From Bacillota bacterium (lineage in GTDB: Bacteria > Bacillota > Clostridia > Christensenellales > Aristaeellaceae), in NCBI GenBank assembly GCA_963169565.1, contig CAUJDI010000020.1, positions 1 through 64,000 on the forward strand: 64,000 nt of DNA, read 5' to 3'. Both the position numbers and the translations under genes were made by a program. The notes below the pieces were generated by a model, which was given only the letters and a program-made list of their open reading frames with translations, was not told the origin of the DNA and ran no database searches. Below are positions 27,262 through 37,656 of this stretch, in pieces (positions within the stretch are counted from its first letter, which is position 1; every line of letters starts with the position of its first letter).

Positions 27262-28908
27262 TCAGGTGCCGCGCGGTGAGACCGAAGGGCTCGGGACGAC
27301 CGCGCCATCCGGCTGAACATAGATGACCAGGTCCACCCTGGCGCCTTCCGCCGCCTGTTCCCCTGCCACTGGCAGCTGGGAGGCGACGCGCCCTTGCTGA
27401 TCCCTGGCATCCACCTGGATCTGGCTGACGTTGCCCGGCTGCAGCTTGGCACGCTTGAGCGCGTCCACCGCTTCGGCGTACATAAGTCCGTTCAGCTCGG
27501 GCACGACAGCCTGTCCGGCGGAGATGACCAGCTGCACGATGCCGCCCGCTTCAATAATTTCTCCCTCGGCCGGACTCTGTTCCAGCACGGTGCTGCGCGG
27601 CGCCGGATCGATGTCTTCCCGGATGATCAGCAGTTCGATCCCGATGCGCTCGGCCTGTGCCTTCGCATCATCAAGGCGGGCCCCTATGAACGCCGGCACC
27701 GGCTTTCTGGCCGATCCGGAGGACACCGTCAGCAGGATGACGTCCCCTTGTTTCATGATCTCACCCATGTCGATGCTCTGGGTGATCACCGTGTCGACCG
27801 GTTCATCGCTGCTGACGCGCACGCTTTTGACCTTGATTCCCTGGAGGCTTGCCTCACGCATGGCCCGCTCAAGCGTATAGCCGATCAGCAGCGGGGCGCG
27901 GGTCGTTTTGACGATGTCCCGGTAAATATAATACACGCCGGTCGCCGTGCCGGCGAGAAGCACGATGCTCAGCAGCAGAAGAAGCACGCGCTCACGGAGT
28001 CTGCGATGGCCGCGGAAATGGTTCTGTCCGCCGTTTCTGCCCGGTTTTGCGGTCTGAAGGGGTTCGGCGCCCGTTACCTTTTCCGGCAGCAAAGCCTCAT
28101 GAAGTGCCTGCGCCATGAGCAAGGCGGAGGCAAACCGATCCCTGGGATCCTTTGCCATCGCCTTTCTGACGACGCTTTCCACCCGTGGAGACACGTCCTG
28201 GGCCAGCTCATGAAGCGGCCTGGGCTCGGCCTGAACGTGCTGCATCGCCACGGCGACGGGGCTCTCCCCCTCAAAGGGTACTTTCCCTGCCAGCATCTCA
28301 TACAGCACGACGCCGACGGAGTACAGGTCCGAAGCGAACGTCGTGGTCTCGCCGCGGGCCTGCTCCGGGGAGAAATAATGAACAGACCCCATGACGCCCT
28401 GGCTGCCTTCGGATTCCGTGAGCGTGTTGGTTCCCACCATCCGCGCGATGCCGAAGTCAGACACTTTGATATACCCCTGCCGGTCCACCAGGATGTTCTG
28501 CGGCTTGATGTCACGGTGAATGACCCCCGCCTCATGCGCGTGCCTTAAGGCGGAGAGGATGCGGATGGCGATCTGCACCGCTGTCCCCTGGGAAAGCTTT
28601 CCGTGTTCGGCAATGATCTCCTTGAGCGTCTTTCCGTCGACAAACTCAAAGACCAGATACGGGGTGGCCGCGTTGTCGCTGATGTCCAGGAGGTTGACGA
28701 TGTTGTGGTGGGACATCCGGCTGGCAGCCGTCGCCTCCCGCCGGAAACGGTCCAGGAACTCAGGGTTCGCCTGCAGCTCCTGCTTGAGGAACTTGACCGC
28801 GACCCGATGCCCGGTGCGCAGGTCCAGCGCCCGGTAAACAGAAGCCATCCCGCCCTCGCCGATCAACTCCTCCAGGCGGTAGCGTTCCATCAGCACCGTT
28901 CCGATCAT
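27262..28908 (-). CDS. prkC: PASTA-domain Ser/Thr protein kinase
   Basis: Kinase motifs (VIHRDIKPQNILVD, VSDFGIARM), TM segment, three PASTA domains. Confidence 0.93.
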   Translation of the reverse strand: MIGTVLMERYRLEELIGEGGMASVYRALDLRTGHRVAVKFLKQELQANPEFLDRFRREATAASRMSHHNIVNLLDISDNAATPYLVFEFVDGKTLKEIIAEHGKLSQGTAVQIAIRILSALRHAHEAGVIHRDIKPQNILVDRQGYIKVSDFGIARMVGTNTLTESEGSQGVMGSVHYFSPEQARGETTTFASDLYSVGVVLYEMLAGKVPFEGESPVAVAMQHVQAEPRPLHELAQDVSPRVESVVRKAMAKDPRDRFASALLMAQALHEALLPEKVTGAEPLQTAKPGRNGGQNHFRGHRRLRERVLLLLLSIVLLAGTATGVYYIYRDIVKTTRAPLLIGYTLERAMREASLQGIKVKSVRVSSDEPVDTVITQSIDMGEIMKQGDVILLTVSSGSARKPVPAFIGARLDDAKAQAERIGIELLIIREDIDPAPRSTVLEQSPAEGEIIEAGGIVQLVISAGQAVVPELNGLMYAEAVDALKRAKLQPGNVSQIQVDARDQQGRVASQLPVAGEQAAEGARVDLVIYVQPDGAVVPSPSVSPRGT

Positions 28909-29609
28909 CCCGCCACCTCAAGCAGGATCAGGGTGATGTTGTCGCGACCGCCGCCGTCCAGCGCCAGCTGAAGCAGGGTGTCTGCCGCCGCCTCAAGGGG
29001 CATCTGCATCGCAAGGAGCAGGTTCTCCTTCGTAGCATACTCCGTCAGGCCGTCTGAACACAGCAGCCATCGGTCCAGAGGCTGCTTGTCAACGCGGATG
29101 AGATCGCAATCCAGCGTCTCATCCGTCCCAACCGCCCGGGTGACGATATTGCGGTAGGGGTAATTGCGCGCCATCTCCGGGGTGATCGCGCCGGAGCGCA
29201 ATAGTTCGCCGACCAGTGAATGATCGGACGTCTTCTGGGTGAGGATCCCCCCGCGGCATAGATAGGCCCGGCTGTCGCCCACATGCGCAAGGATCACGTA
29301 TTCCCGGCCTTCCCACAGCGCTGTCAGGGTGGTCCCCATGCCGGACAGGCTGAAGTCATCCCGCTGCCGCTTCCAGATGAGCGAATTGGCAAGCAGGACC
29401 GCATCATTGAGCAGGCCCTTGTCAGGGGGGAGAGAGAGGTCCATCTCGCTGAGGCAGGCAACCGCCATGGCGCTGGCAACGTTTCCCCCGCGGTGTCCGC
29501 CCATGCCGTCGGCGACCGCATACAGCGGGAACGCGCCGCTTTTTGCCAGCAGTGAATCCTGATTGCTCTTGCGGATCATCCCGGTGTGGGTCCTGATGGC
29601 CGTGATCAT
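28905..29609 (-). CDS. stp: PP2C-family Ser/Thr phosphatase
   Basis: GMIRKSNQDSLL, AVADGMGGHRGG, SDGLTEYAT, GGRDNITLILLE. Confidence 0.92.
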   Translation of the reverse strand: MITAIRTHTGMIRKSNQDSLLAKSGAFPLYAVADGMGGHRGGNVASAMAVACLSEMDLSLPPDKGLLNDAVLLANSLIWKRQRDDFSLSGMGTTLTALWEGREYVILAHVGDSRAYLCRGGILTQKTSDHSLVGELLRSGAITPEMARNYPYRNIVTRAVGTDETLDCDLIRVDKQPLDRWLLCSDGLTEYATKENLLLAMQMPLEAAADTLLQLALDGGGRDNITLILLEVAG

Positions 29610-30664
29610 GCTTTCCCTCCGTCCCCGTCCGGCAGCAGCGGCGTCTTCAGGCGCTGCGCCCTCAGCTGGCCGCAGGCGCCAGCGATATCGTCCCCCAGCT
29701 GGCGCCGCACGGTCACCGAAACGTCCATATCCTTCAGCTCGCCAAGAAACCGCTGCATCTCCGCCTTGCCGGAGGCCCTCAACCCACGCTCGGGCACATC
29801 GTTCAGGGGAATGAGGTTGACGTGGCACTGCATGCCCCTGAGCCTGCCGGCCAGTTCCCGCGCGTGCTCCGGACCGTCATTCACCCCCCTGATGAGGGCA
29901 TATTCAAACACGATCCGCCGCCCGGTCTTCTTCAGATAGTCTTTGCAGGATAACAGCAGGCCTTCCATCGGAAAGGCGGACGCGACCGGCATCAGCTGCT
30001 TTCGGATCAAATCATTCGGCGCGTGCAGGGAAACGGACAGGGTGACGGGGAGACCTTCCCCGGCCAGCTTCCTGATGCCATCGGACAAGCCGCAGGTAGA
30101 CAGGGAAATATGCCTCAGCCCGATGTTCAGACTGTCAGGAGAGGACACCAGGCGCAGAAAGCGGATGACCTGGTCATAGTTGTCAAGCGGTTCGCCGCTG
30201 CCCATCAGTACGATGTTGGACACTTTTTCAGGCATGGCCAGGCGGTTGGCGGTGTATGCCATGCCCAGCATCTCCCCTGCGGACAGATTCCGCTGCCTGC
30301 CATTCAGGGTGCTGGCGCAGAAGGCGCATCCCATCCTGCATCCGACCTGGGTCGAAAGACAGAGGGTGATGCCGTGGCGGTAGCGCATCAGGACGCCCTC
30401 CACGCAATGACCGTCGGAGAAACCGAAGAGCATCTTCTCCGTCCCGTCGTCTGAGGAGACATGGTGCTCAAGGACACGGGCAGGCTGTGCGACGGCGACC
30501 TCTTCAAGCCGCGCGATCAGCTCGCGCGGCAGGTTCGCCATCCCGTCAAAATCACAGCCCTTCACCAGCCAGCCGTTGATCTGGCGGGCGCGGAAATCCG
30601 GCCAGCCCAGGGCCCTGACAAAGGCGGCCAGCTCCTCCGGCGTCAAGTCTGTCAGCAGCGTCAT
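29606..30664 (-). CDS. rlmN: 23S rRNA (adenine2503-C2)-methyltransferase
   Basis: Radical SAM CRMGCAFCAS; MGSGEPLDNYDQVIRFLRL. Confidence 0.93.
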   Translation of the reverse strand: MTLLTDLTPEELAAFVRALGWPDFRARQINGWLVKGCDFDGMANLPRELIARLEEVAVAQPARVLEHHVSSDDGTEKMLFGFSDGHCVEGVLMRYRHGITLCLSTQVGCRMGCAFCASTLNGRQRNLSAGEMLGMAYTANRLAMPEKVSNIVLMGSGEPLDNYDQVIRFLRLVSSPDSLNIGLRHISLSTCGLSDGIRKLAGEGLPVTLSVSLHAPNDLIRKQLMPVASAFPMEGLLLSCKDYLKKTGRRIVFEYALIRGVNDGPEHARELAGRLRGMQCHVNLIPLNDVPERGLRASGKAEMQRFLGELKDMDVSVTVRRQLGDDIAGACGQLRAQRLKTPLLPDGDGGKA

Positions 30665-30671
30665 GTCCTGT

Positions 30672-32741
30672 TCATCTCCGCCTTAGGCGCGCGATAAAGA
30701 AACCTTCCAGCCCGTCCCGGTGCGGCAGCAGCTGCAGCCCGAAGGGGCCTTTCTGTTCCCTGTATGTTGCGGGAATGGTTTCAGGCAGGTCATCCGGCGT
30801 GAACTCCGGATGGCTTTCAAGGAAACGTTCGATCTGCCGTTCATTCTCCTGGGGGAGGATGCTGCAGGTCGCGTACACCAGGACCCCGCCGGGCTTGACG
30901 TAGCGGCTGTTCACGGACAGAAGGGTCTCCTGCAGGGAAACAAGCGAGGAGAGGCCGTCCTGCGTCAGGCGGTATTTGATGTCGGGTTTGCTGTCCATCA
31001 CGCCGGTCCCGGAACATGGGGCGTCCAGCAGCACGGCGTCCATCATCCCCTCAAACCGTTCCAGGAATACCGTGGAGTCTCTGACGGCCGGGCGGATATT
31101 GTACAGCCTCAGCCTTTCCGCCTGCGCGCGGATGAGGTCCACGCGGTGTTCGTGCACGTCCCAGGCATGGATGCGTCCGGTGTTCTGCATGCGTTCAGCC
31201 AGATAGCAGGTCTTCCCGCCCGGTGCCGCGCAGCAGTCCAGCACCTGAGCGCCGACGCCTGGCGCAAGTGCCAGTGCCGCCAGCATGCTGCCCTCCCCCT
31301 GGATGGAAAAGCGTCCGCTCAAAAAGTCCTGGTCCATGGCGATGTCAGACGCGCCGCTCACGCGGATCACGTTTGGCAGCCGCCCAGGGGTTTTCGCCCA
31401 GACCTTCCTTCTCAGCAGGGTCTCAAACTCAGCCTGTGATGTCAGGATCTCGTTTCTCCTGAGGGTGATGGCGTGGTCCTGGCTGCGGAACGCGATGATC
31501 GCCCTTGCCGCTGCTTCAGGATATCCGGACAGGATGAGGTCAGCCAGCCACTGGGGAATGGAATAGGTGACGCTCAGGTAATCCGCGTCCTCCTCCTTCG
31601 GCCAGGGAAGGTCATCGATTGAGCGGATCAGGGAGCGCAGCACGCCGTTGACAAGGCCGGTCATGTCCTCAAAGCCCATTTGGCGGACCAGTTCAACGGC
31701 TTCGTTGACCGAGGCGAAATCAGGCACCCTGTCCATCAGAAGGATCTGACAGGCAGTGAGGCGCAGGACGTTGAGCACTTTCCGGTCCAGAGCGGACCGG
31801 TCGCTGAGGAACTGGTCCAGCGCGAAATCCAGCCTGACCAGGTCTTCCAGCGTTTTATAGACGATGGCGGTGGCCAGCCGCTTGTCCCGCTGGGAAAGAT
31901 TTTTTTGATGGAAAATCTCATCCAGCGACAGGGACGCATAGCCTTCGTCGATCAGGACGCGGTTCAAAACCTGCAAAGCGACCCGCCGGGCATCCATGGT
32001 GATGGCCGGCCGGGCCGGCTTGATGTCCTCCGGTTTTAGAGGCTGTGTCACCGGAGCGATGCGGGGCGCCTGGGCGGGAGCAGGCCTGCCGTATTGGCCC
32101 TTTGTCGTTGAAGGTCCGTTTCCCGGCTGGGATCCGGGCCTGGGGACAAATCTGCCCGTCCGGTCATCCTCACGCTTGCCAAAAGGTCTTGCTCCAGGCC
32201 TGGCTGACCCAGCGGGCCGGCCAAACTGCCGCCCTTCCTGCCGGACCGGACCCGTTTTGCTCTCCGTGTCCGCGTTATGAGGCACAGATTGGCTGTCAGG
32301 CTGAAGCGCGGGCTTGCCGTATGGGCCCCGGGGAGCTGTAGGCGCGCTTGCAGGCTTGAATCCAGTCCTGGGGGCAGCCCTGTCCGTCCGCTTGTCTTCC
32401 CGTCTGCCAAAAGGCTTTGCTCCGTGCCTGTCTGTGAACCCAGGCCGGCCGAACTGACGCCCGCCCTGCTTTGGATTGCCGGTTTCGTTTCCGTTTCCCC
32501 CGGCTGCGGATGGAGAGGATCCGTCAGGCAGAGGCGCAGGTCTGCCGTATCGGCGAGCCGGGGCATCTGTCATCGGAGTTCCATGAGGGGCGTTCATCGC
32601 AGGCCGGACGCTCTGTCTGTCCTGCCTGATATAAGAACCGGTCTTTGCGGGCGGCGTGCGCTTCCCGGAAAAAGCGTGCCCGCTGCGGATCGGTTTGCCA
32701 TATGCCGGGCGTCCGCCTTTTCTTTCGTCCTGGTCATTCAT
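30672..32741 (-). CDS. rsmB: 16S rRNA m5C methyltransferase RsmB with ~230-aa repetitive N-terminal extension
   Basis: NusB-like ALQVLNRVLIDEGYASLSL; methyltransferase VLDCCAAPGGKTCYLAERM, LDAPCSGTGVM. Confidence 0.9.
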   Translation of the reverse strand: MNDQDERKGGRPAYGKPIRSGHAFSGKRTPPAKTGSYIRQDRQSVRPAMNAPHGTPMTDAPARRYGRPAPLPDGSSPSAAGGNGNETGNPKQGGRQFGRPGFTDRHGAKPFGRREDKRTDRAAPRTGFKPASAPTAPRGPYGKPALQPDSQSVPHNADTESKTGPVRQEGRQFGRPAGSARPGARPFGKREDDRTGRFVPRPGSQPGNGPSTTKGQYGRPAPAQAPRIAPVTQPLKPEDIKPARPAITMDARRVALQVLNRVLIDEGYASLSLDEIFHQKNLSQRDKRLATAIVYKTLEDLVRLDFALDQFLSDRSALDRKVLNVLRLTACQILLMDRVPDFASVNEAVELVRQMGFEDMTGLVNGVLRSLIRSIDDLPWPKEEDADYLSVTYSIPQWLADLILSGYPEAAARAIIAFRSQDHAITLRRNEILTSQAEFETLLRRKVWAKTPGRLPNVIRVSGASDIAMDQDFLSGRFSIQGEGSMLAALALAPGVGAQVLDCCAAPGGKTCYLAERMQNTGRIHAWDVHEHRVDLIRAQAERLRLYNIRPAVRDSTVFLERFEGMMDAVLLDAPCSGTGVMDSKPDIKYRLTQDGLSSLVSLQETLLSVNSRYVKPGGVLVYATCSILPQENERQIERFLESHPEFTPDDLPETIPATYREQKGPFGLQLLPHRDGLEGFFIARLRRR
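32062..32549 (-). repeat. In-frame protein-level tandem repeat in rsmB, 228-bp (76-aa) period, two copies plus a partial third
   Basis: Tyr at aa 65, 141 and 217 each begin YG(R/K)PA; shared blocks GRQFGRP, KPFGRRED/RPFGKRED, R..PR.G. Confidence 0.75.
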
Positions 32742-33685
32742 CGCTCGCGCGCTCCGTTTCTCATCTGTCCGCCCTCAGGCATGGGGTGTCCCCGTAAAAA
32801 GTCTTCCGGCGGCATCGCTTTCCCGCCCGGGATCTGCATCAGAAGGATCCGCAGCGCGCCGTCCCCCGCCTTAACGATCAGGCCCTCCCGGGGATCAGCT
32901 ACCAGGATCGTACCCGTCAGTGCTTGGACGGCCGTGCTTTCAGCCGCCGCCTTGAGGATCCTGACCGTCCCCCAGGGCGATTCGGAATATGCGCAGGGCC
33001 AGGGGTTCACCCCTCTGACAAGGTCACTGATGCTTTTAGCGGGCATGTCCCAGTCGATCGCGCCGGTATCGTGCCGGAGCATCGGATAATAGGACATCTC
33101 CTGTTCATCCTGCTTTCTCTTGGGGCAATTGCCCCCGCTCATCAGCCTGAGGGTATCGATCAATAGCTCAGCGCCGATCCCGGCCAGCCGAAGGGTCAGC
33201 TCCCCGGCGGTCTCCTCCGGTCCGATCTCTGTTTCCCTCTGCAGCAGGATATCGCCGGTATCGATGCCCTTGTCGGTGAGCATCGTGGTGACCCCGGTCC
33301 TGCCTTCCCCCTGAATGATCGCCCAGTTGACGGGGGATGAGCCTCTGTATTTTGGCAGCAGTGAAGCATGCACGTTCACCGTGCCCATGGGCGGAACGTT
33401 CAGTATGTCCTCTGAAAGGATCTGACCGAAGGCTGAGGTGACGCAGACGTCCGGCCGGAAGGCTTTCAGCACTTCCAGCCCTTCCAGGCGGATGCGCCGC
33501 GGCTGCAGGACGGGGATACCGTGCTGGAGAGCCAGTTCCTTCACCGGCGGCATGGCAAGCTTGCCCCCGCGGCCCTTCGGCCTGTCCGGCTGGGTGAAGA
33601 CCCCCGCGACCTCATACCCCTCATCCAGCAGCGCTTTGAGCGAACGCGCGGCGTATTCCGGGGTGCCCATGAACACGACCCGCAT
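32738..33685 (-). CDS. fmt: Methionyl-tRNA formyltransferase
   Basis: MRVVFMGTPEYAARSL; NVHASLLPKYRGSSPVNWAIIQGE. Confidence 0.94.
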   Translation of the reverse strand: MRVVFMGTPEYAARSLKALLDEGYEVAGVFTQPDRPKGRGGKLAMPPVKELALQHGIPVLQPRRIRLEGLEVLKAFRPDVCVTSAFGQILSEDILNVPPMGTVNVHASLLPKYRGSSPVNWAIIQGEGRTGVTTMLTDKGIDTGDILLQRETEIGPEETAGELTLRLAGIGAELLIDTLRLMSGGNCPKRKQDEQEMSYYPMLRHDTGAIDWDMPAKSISDLVRGVNPWPCAYSESPWGTVRILKAAAESTAVQALTGTILVADPREGLIVKAGDGALRILLMQIPGGKAMPPEDFLRGHPMPEGGQMRNGARER

Positions 33686-34188
33686 CAGATCACCCTGCCT
33701 GTTCGCCCTGATGGCTGCGGTCCGTCTTCATCCTCATCGTCGAAAACCTCATGATCCATCAGATCAACGTAAAGCACGCCGTTGAGGTGGTCGATCTCAT
33801 GCTGCAGCGCGCGGGCCAGCATGCCGTCCGCGCTGAGCGTAAAGAACTTGCCAGTCTTATCCTGCGCCTTCACGGCGACTTTTTCAGGGCGTCTCACGAA
33901 TCCACGCCTGCCGGGCACGCTCAGGCAACCCTCGACCATGCCGCATTCGCCCTCGGCGCTGATGATCTCGGGGTTGATCAGCTCGATCAGGCCCTCTCCC
34001 ACGTCGATGACGACCAGGCGGCGGAGGATCCCCATCTGGGGCGCGGCAAGGCCGACCCCCTGCGCCGCGTACATGGTCTCCGCCATGTCGCGCAGGATCA
34101 GCCCCAGGCGGGCGTCGAATTTCTTGATGGGATTGCTCTTTCCGCGCAGTTCCGGCGCGCCGATGGTGAAGATCTTTTTCCTGGACAT
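33685..34188 (-). CDS. def: Peptide deformylase
   Basis: GVGLAAPQ, EGCLSVPG, QHEIDHLNG. Confidence 0.93.
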   Translation of the reverse strand: MSRKKIFTIGAPELRGKSNPIKKFDARLGLILRDMAETMYAAQGVGLAAPQMGILRRLVVIDVGEGLIELINPEIISAEGECGMVEGCLSVPGRRGFVRRPEKVAVKAQDKTGKFFTLSADGMLARALQHEIDHLNGVLYVDLMDHEVFDDEDEDGPQPSGRTGRVI

Positions 34189-34206
34189 GGTTCCTCCAAA
34201 ATTCAA

Positions 34207-36447
34207 TCAGGCAAGGCTGGCCGGGTTGATCTCAAGGCTGACCCTGCAGGGCCAGGGCTCCTCTGACAGCTCCTTGAGCAAAAGCAGGATCCGCCTGCTG
34301 TCAGGATGCTCCAGCAGTTTCATGAGCACCTGCGCGCGTGACAGCCCCATGATGCGTTTGATCGGCGAAGCGTCCTCCCGAAAGAACAATACGCGCCGCC
34401 GCAGGGACGGCTCTTCGGACATGATCTTCGTGATCCGTCTGTTCAGTTCGCCGGACACTTCCCGTGCCTGCTCCTCCCTTTCGGCCTCGCAGAGAAGGCG
34501 GATCATCATGGTGAACGGAGGATAGAGCATCCTTCGGCGCCTGTCGAACTCCTGTGTGAAAAAGCTTCGGTAATCCTGTCTGGCTGCCGCCCTGATGGCA
34601 AAATGGTCCGGCTGATAGGTCTGGATGATGACTTCACCGGGCATCTCTGCCCGCCCCGCCCGGCCGGCCACCTGGGTCAGCAGCTGAAAGGTGCGCTCCT
34701 CCGCCCGGTAATCGGGCAGGTTGAGGGACAGATCCGCCAGCACAGCCCCCACCAGCGTGACCTGCGGGAAATCAAGCCCTTTGGCGATCATCTGGGTGCC
34801 GACCATGATGCGCGCTTCGCCTGAGCGGAAACGGTCAAGCAGGGTCTGGTGCGCGTCCTTCCCGGAGGTGGTGTCCATGTCAAGCCTCAGGATCCTGATG
34901 TCCGGGAAATGTTTAGCCAGCTCCTCCTCCACCTTCTGCGTCCCCGCGCCGACAGGTCTTATAAAGGTACTGCCGCAGAAGGGACAGAGCTCTGGAATCG
35001 GGGTCTTCTGTCCGCAGTAATGGCAGTGAAGGGCGTGGTCCGCCTGATGCCAGGTCAGCTTGACGTCACACTGGGAGCAGGTGATGGCGCCGCCGCACTT
35101 GCGGCAGATAACGCTGGGCGCATATCCGCGGCGGTTGATGAACAGCATCGCCTGCTGGCCTGCCCTGACGCAGGCCTGGAGCCTTGACAGCAGGAGGGAT
35201 GAAAACATTCCCCGGTTGCCCAGGCGCAGCTCCTCCCGCATGTCCACCACGCTGACCTGAGCCAGCTGGCGGGCATTGACCCGGCTGAGCATCTCCAGCA
35301 GCATATAGTCCCCGCGCTGCGCCTTGGCGAAGGACAGGATGCTGGGCGTCGCGCTGGCCAGCAGGAGGGCGGCCCCCTCCCGATCAGCCCTTGAGCGGGC
35401 GACGTCCCTCGCGTCGTAGCGCGGCAGGCTCTCCGACTGGTAGCTGGGCTCATGCTCCTCGTCGATCACGATGAGCCCCAGGTCCTTCACGGGAGCAAAA
35501 ACCGCGGAGCGCGCGCCGATGACCAGCCTTGCCCTGCCCAGGCGGATCCGCCGCCACTCGTCAAAGCGCTCTCCGGGTGACAGGCGCGAATGAAGCACCG
35601 CCGCCACGTCCCCGAAACGCCCCCGGAACCATGACACCATCTGCGGCGTGAGGACGATCTCAGGGACCAGCACGATCACGCCCCTGCCCATCCGGAGGCA
35701 TTCCCTGGCAGCCCTGATGTAGACCTCGGTCTTGCCTGAGCCTGTGATACCGTGAAGGAGAAACCGCCCTCTGCCCTCGCGGACAGCCGGGATCAGCTCG
35801 TCCAGCACCTCCGACTGCTCCGGCATCAGGATTGGATCAGGATCCATCCGGGCGGGGTCCGCATAGGGGGATCGGAAGACCTCTTCCTCAAACAACTCGA
35901 CCAGGCCCATTTCCTGAAGAAGCCTGAGCGAAGGCAGGGGATCGCGGACCAGGACCTTCAGTTCAGCCACAGGATGTTCCAGCCTGTCAGAAAGGATATT
36001 GAGCAGAAGCCGGCGCTTGGAAGAGCGGCTGTTGGCTTCCAGCGCTTCTTTCAGTTCATCGCCGGGGATCAGCAGACGGGCGTTTGTCTGTGTTTTAACG
36101 CTGACGCGTCCGGCGCGCATTTCCGCGGGCAGCATGAGCCGGAGCGCCAGGGCCAGGGGGCAATGCTCGTCCCGGCTGATCTCCTTCGCCAGCGCGACCA
36201 GTTCAGGCAGGATCGCCGGATACTCTTCCAGCGGCTCGATGATCTCTTTCAGCCGGTCTATGGGGATGTCTGTGCTGTCAGAAAACCCGATCACGCACCC
36301 TTCCAGGGTCTGCCTGCCGAAAGGAACCAGCACCCTGGTTCCCAGCGTGAGACTCATCCCGCTTTTGACACAGTAGGTGAAAACGCGATCGGTGCTTGCG
36401 CTGGCGATGTCGACGATGACCTGGGCATAAGGCCCGCTGTCAGCCAT
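34207..36447 (-). CDS. priA: Primosomal protein N' (PriA helicase)
   Basis: GITGSGKTEVYI, DEEHEPSYQSE, paired Cys zinc motifs. Confidence 0.94.
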   Translation of the reverse strand: MADSGPYAQVIVDIASASTDRVFTYCVKSGMSLTLGTRVLVPFGRQTLEGCVIGFSDSTDIPIDRLKEIIEPLEEYPAILPELVALAKEISRDEHCPLALALRLMLPAEMRAGRVSVKTQTNARLLIPGDELKEALEANSRSSKRRLLLNILSDRLEHPVAELKVLVRDPLPSLRLLQEMGLVELFEEEVFRSPYADPARMDPDPILMPEQSEVLDELIPAVREGRGRFLLHGITGSGKTEVYIRAARECLRMGRGVIVLVPEIVLTPQMVSWFRGRFGDVAAVLHSRLSPGERFDEWRRIRLGRARLVIGARSAVFAPVKDLGLIVIDEEHEPSYQSESLPRYDARDVARSRADREGAALLLASATPSILSFAKAQRGDYMLLEMLSRVNARQLAQVSVVDMREELRLGNRGMFSSLLLSRLQACVRAGQQAMLFINRRGYAPSVICRKCGGAITCSQCDVKLTWHQADHALHCHYCGQKTPIPELCPFCGSTFIRPVGAGTQKVEEELAKHFPDIRILRLDMDTTSGKDAHQTLLDRFRSGEARIMVGTQMIAKGLDFPQVTLVGAVLADLSLNLPDYRAEERTFQLLTQVAGRAGRAEMPGEVIIQTYQPDHFAIRAAARQDYRSFFTQEFDRRRRMLYPPFTMMIRLLCEAEREEQAREVSGELNRRITKIMSEEPSLRRRVLFFREDASPIKRIMGLSRAQVLMKLLEHPDSRRILLLLKELSEEPWPCRVSLEINPASLA

Positions 36448-37654
36448 TCGGCATCCCGCTCCTGATGCGCATGATCTCGTCCAGAAGTCGTTCCGCCGCC
36501 TCGCTTTTTGGAAGGAGCGGCAGTTCCGTCTGCCCCGACGCGGAAATCAGTGTGAGCACGTTGGTGTCAACGTCAAAGCCCGCTCCCGGCTGCGAAACGT
36601 TGTTCAGGGCGATCAGGTCAAGGTATTTGCTCTGAAGCTTTTTCTGAGCGTTGCCCTGGCCGTTTTCCGTTTCCGCGGCAAAGCCGACGAACACCTGGCC
36701 GGGGCGCTTCTTCATCCCGGCGGCTCGGGCGACGTCAGGCGTCTGCGTCAGTTCCAGCGTGAGGGGCTCCCCGTCGGCCTTTTTGATCTTCTGCCCCGAT
36801 GGTACCTTGGGTCTGAAATCAGACGGTGCCGCCGCCTGGATGAGGATATCCTGCGCGGGCGCGAACGAAGTGACCGCGTCATAGAGGTCCTGGGTGGACG
36901 TCACCGGCACAAAGCTGACGCCGGCGGGCGCCGGCAGGCTGACCGGCCCGGAAACCAGCGTGACCTCCGCCCCGCGGTGTAGCGCAGCCTGTGCGATGGC
37001 ATAGCCCATTTTCCCGCTGGAACGGTTGGTGATGAAGCGCACGGGGTCCAGGGCTTCCCTGGTCGGCCCCGCGGTCACCAGCACGCGCAGCCCTTCCATG
37101 TCCCTTTGGCTGTACAGGATCTTCAGGCAGGCATCGACAATGTCGATTGGTTCGCTCATGCGCCCGGCTCCAACGTCGGCGCAGGCCAGCAAACCGCCCT
37201 CCGGCCCCACTTGCCTGGCCCCTCGGGACAGGAGCGTCCGGAGGTTTTCCTGGGTCGCCGGGTGCTCCCACATGGCGGTGTTCATGGCCGGTGCTAAAAG
37301 AAGCGGCGCCTTCGTTGCCAGGGCGGTCGTGGTCAGCATGTCGTCAGCCAGTCCGTTTGCCAGCTTGGCGATCACGTTGGCGGTCGCCGGCGCGATGAGC
37401 AGCAGGTCGGCCTTCTTTGCCAGCGCGATGTGCTCCACTTCCCAGGCATGAGGCGCCTCAAAGGTGTCAACGGCCACCTCGTTGCGCGACAGGGTCCGAA
37501 GGGTCAGCGGCGTGACGAATTCGCAGGCATTCTTCGTCATTATGACGAAAACGCGAATGCCGGCCTTCACAAGAAGGGATACGACCTCGCAGGATTTATA
37601 CGCGGCGATGCCGCCCGTGATGCCCAGGACAAGGGTCTTGCCGCCGGGAAACAT
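36440..37654 (-). CDS. coaBC: CoaBC bifunctional PPC synthetase/decarboxylase
   Basis: LGITGGIAAYKSCEVVSLL, APAMNTAMWEHPATQ, TAGPTREALDPVRFITNRSSGKMGYA. Confidence 0.94.
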   Translation of the reverse strand: MFPGGKTLVLGITGGIAAYKSCEVVSLLVKAGIRVFVIMTKNACEFVTPLTLRTLSRNEVAVDTFEAPHAWEVEHIALAKKADLLLIAPATANVIAKLANGLADDMLTTTALATKAPLLLAPAMNTAMWEHPATQENLRTLLSRGARQVGPEGGLLACADVGAGRMSEPIDIVDACLKILYSQRDMEGLRVLVTAGPTREALDPVRFITNRSSGKMGYAIAQAALHRGAEVTLVSGPVSLPAPAGVSFVPVTSTQDLYDAVTSFAPAQDILIQAAAPSDFRPKVPSGQKIKKADGEPLTLELTQTPDVARAAGMKKRPGQVFVGFAAETENGQGNAQKKLQSKYLDLIALNNVSQPGAGFDVDTNVLTLISASGQTELPLLPKSEAAERLLDEIMRIRSGMPNG

Positions 37655-37656
37655 TG

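Noticed and set aside
26666-27316. 216-aa plus-strand ORF opposite rsgA
   Set aside because: Antisense shadow of a conserved GTPase gene
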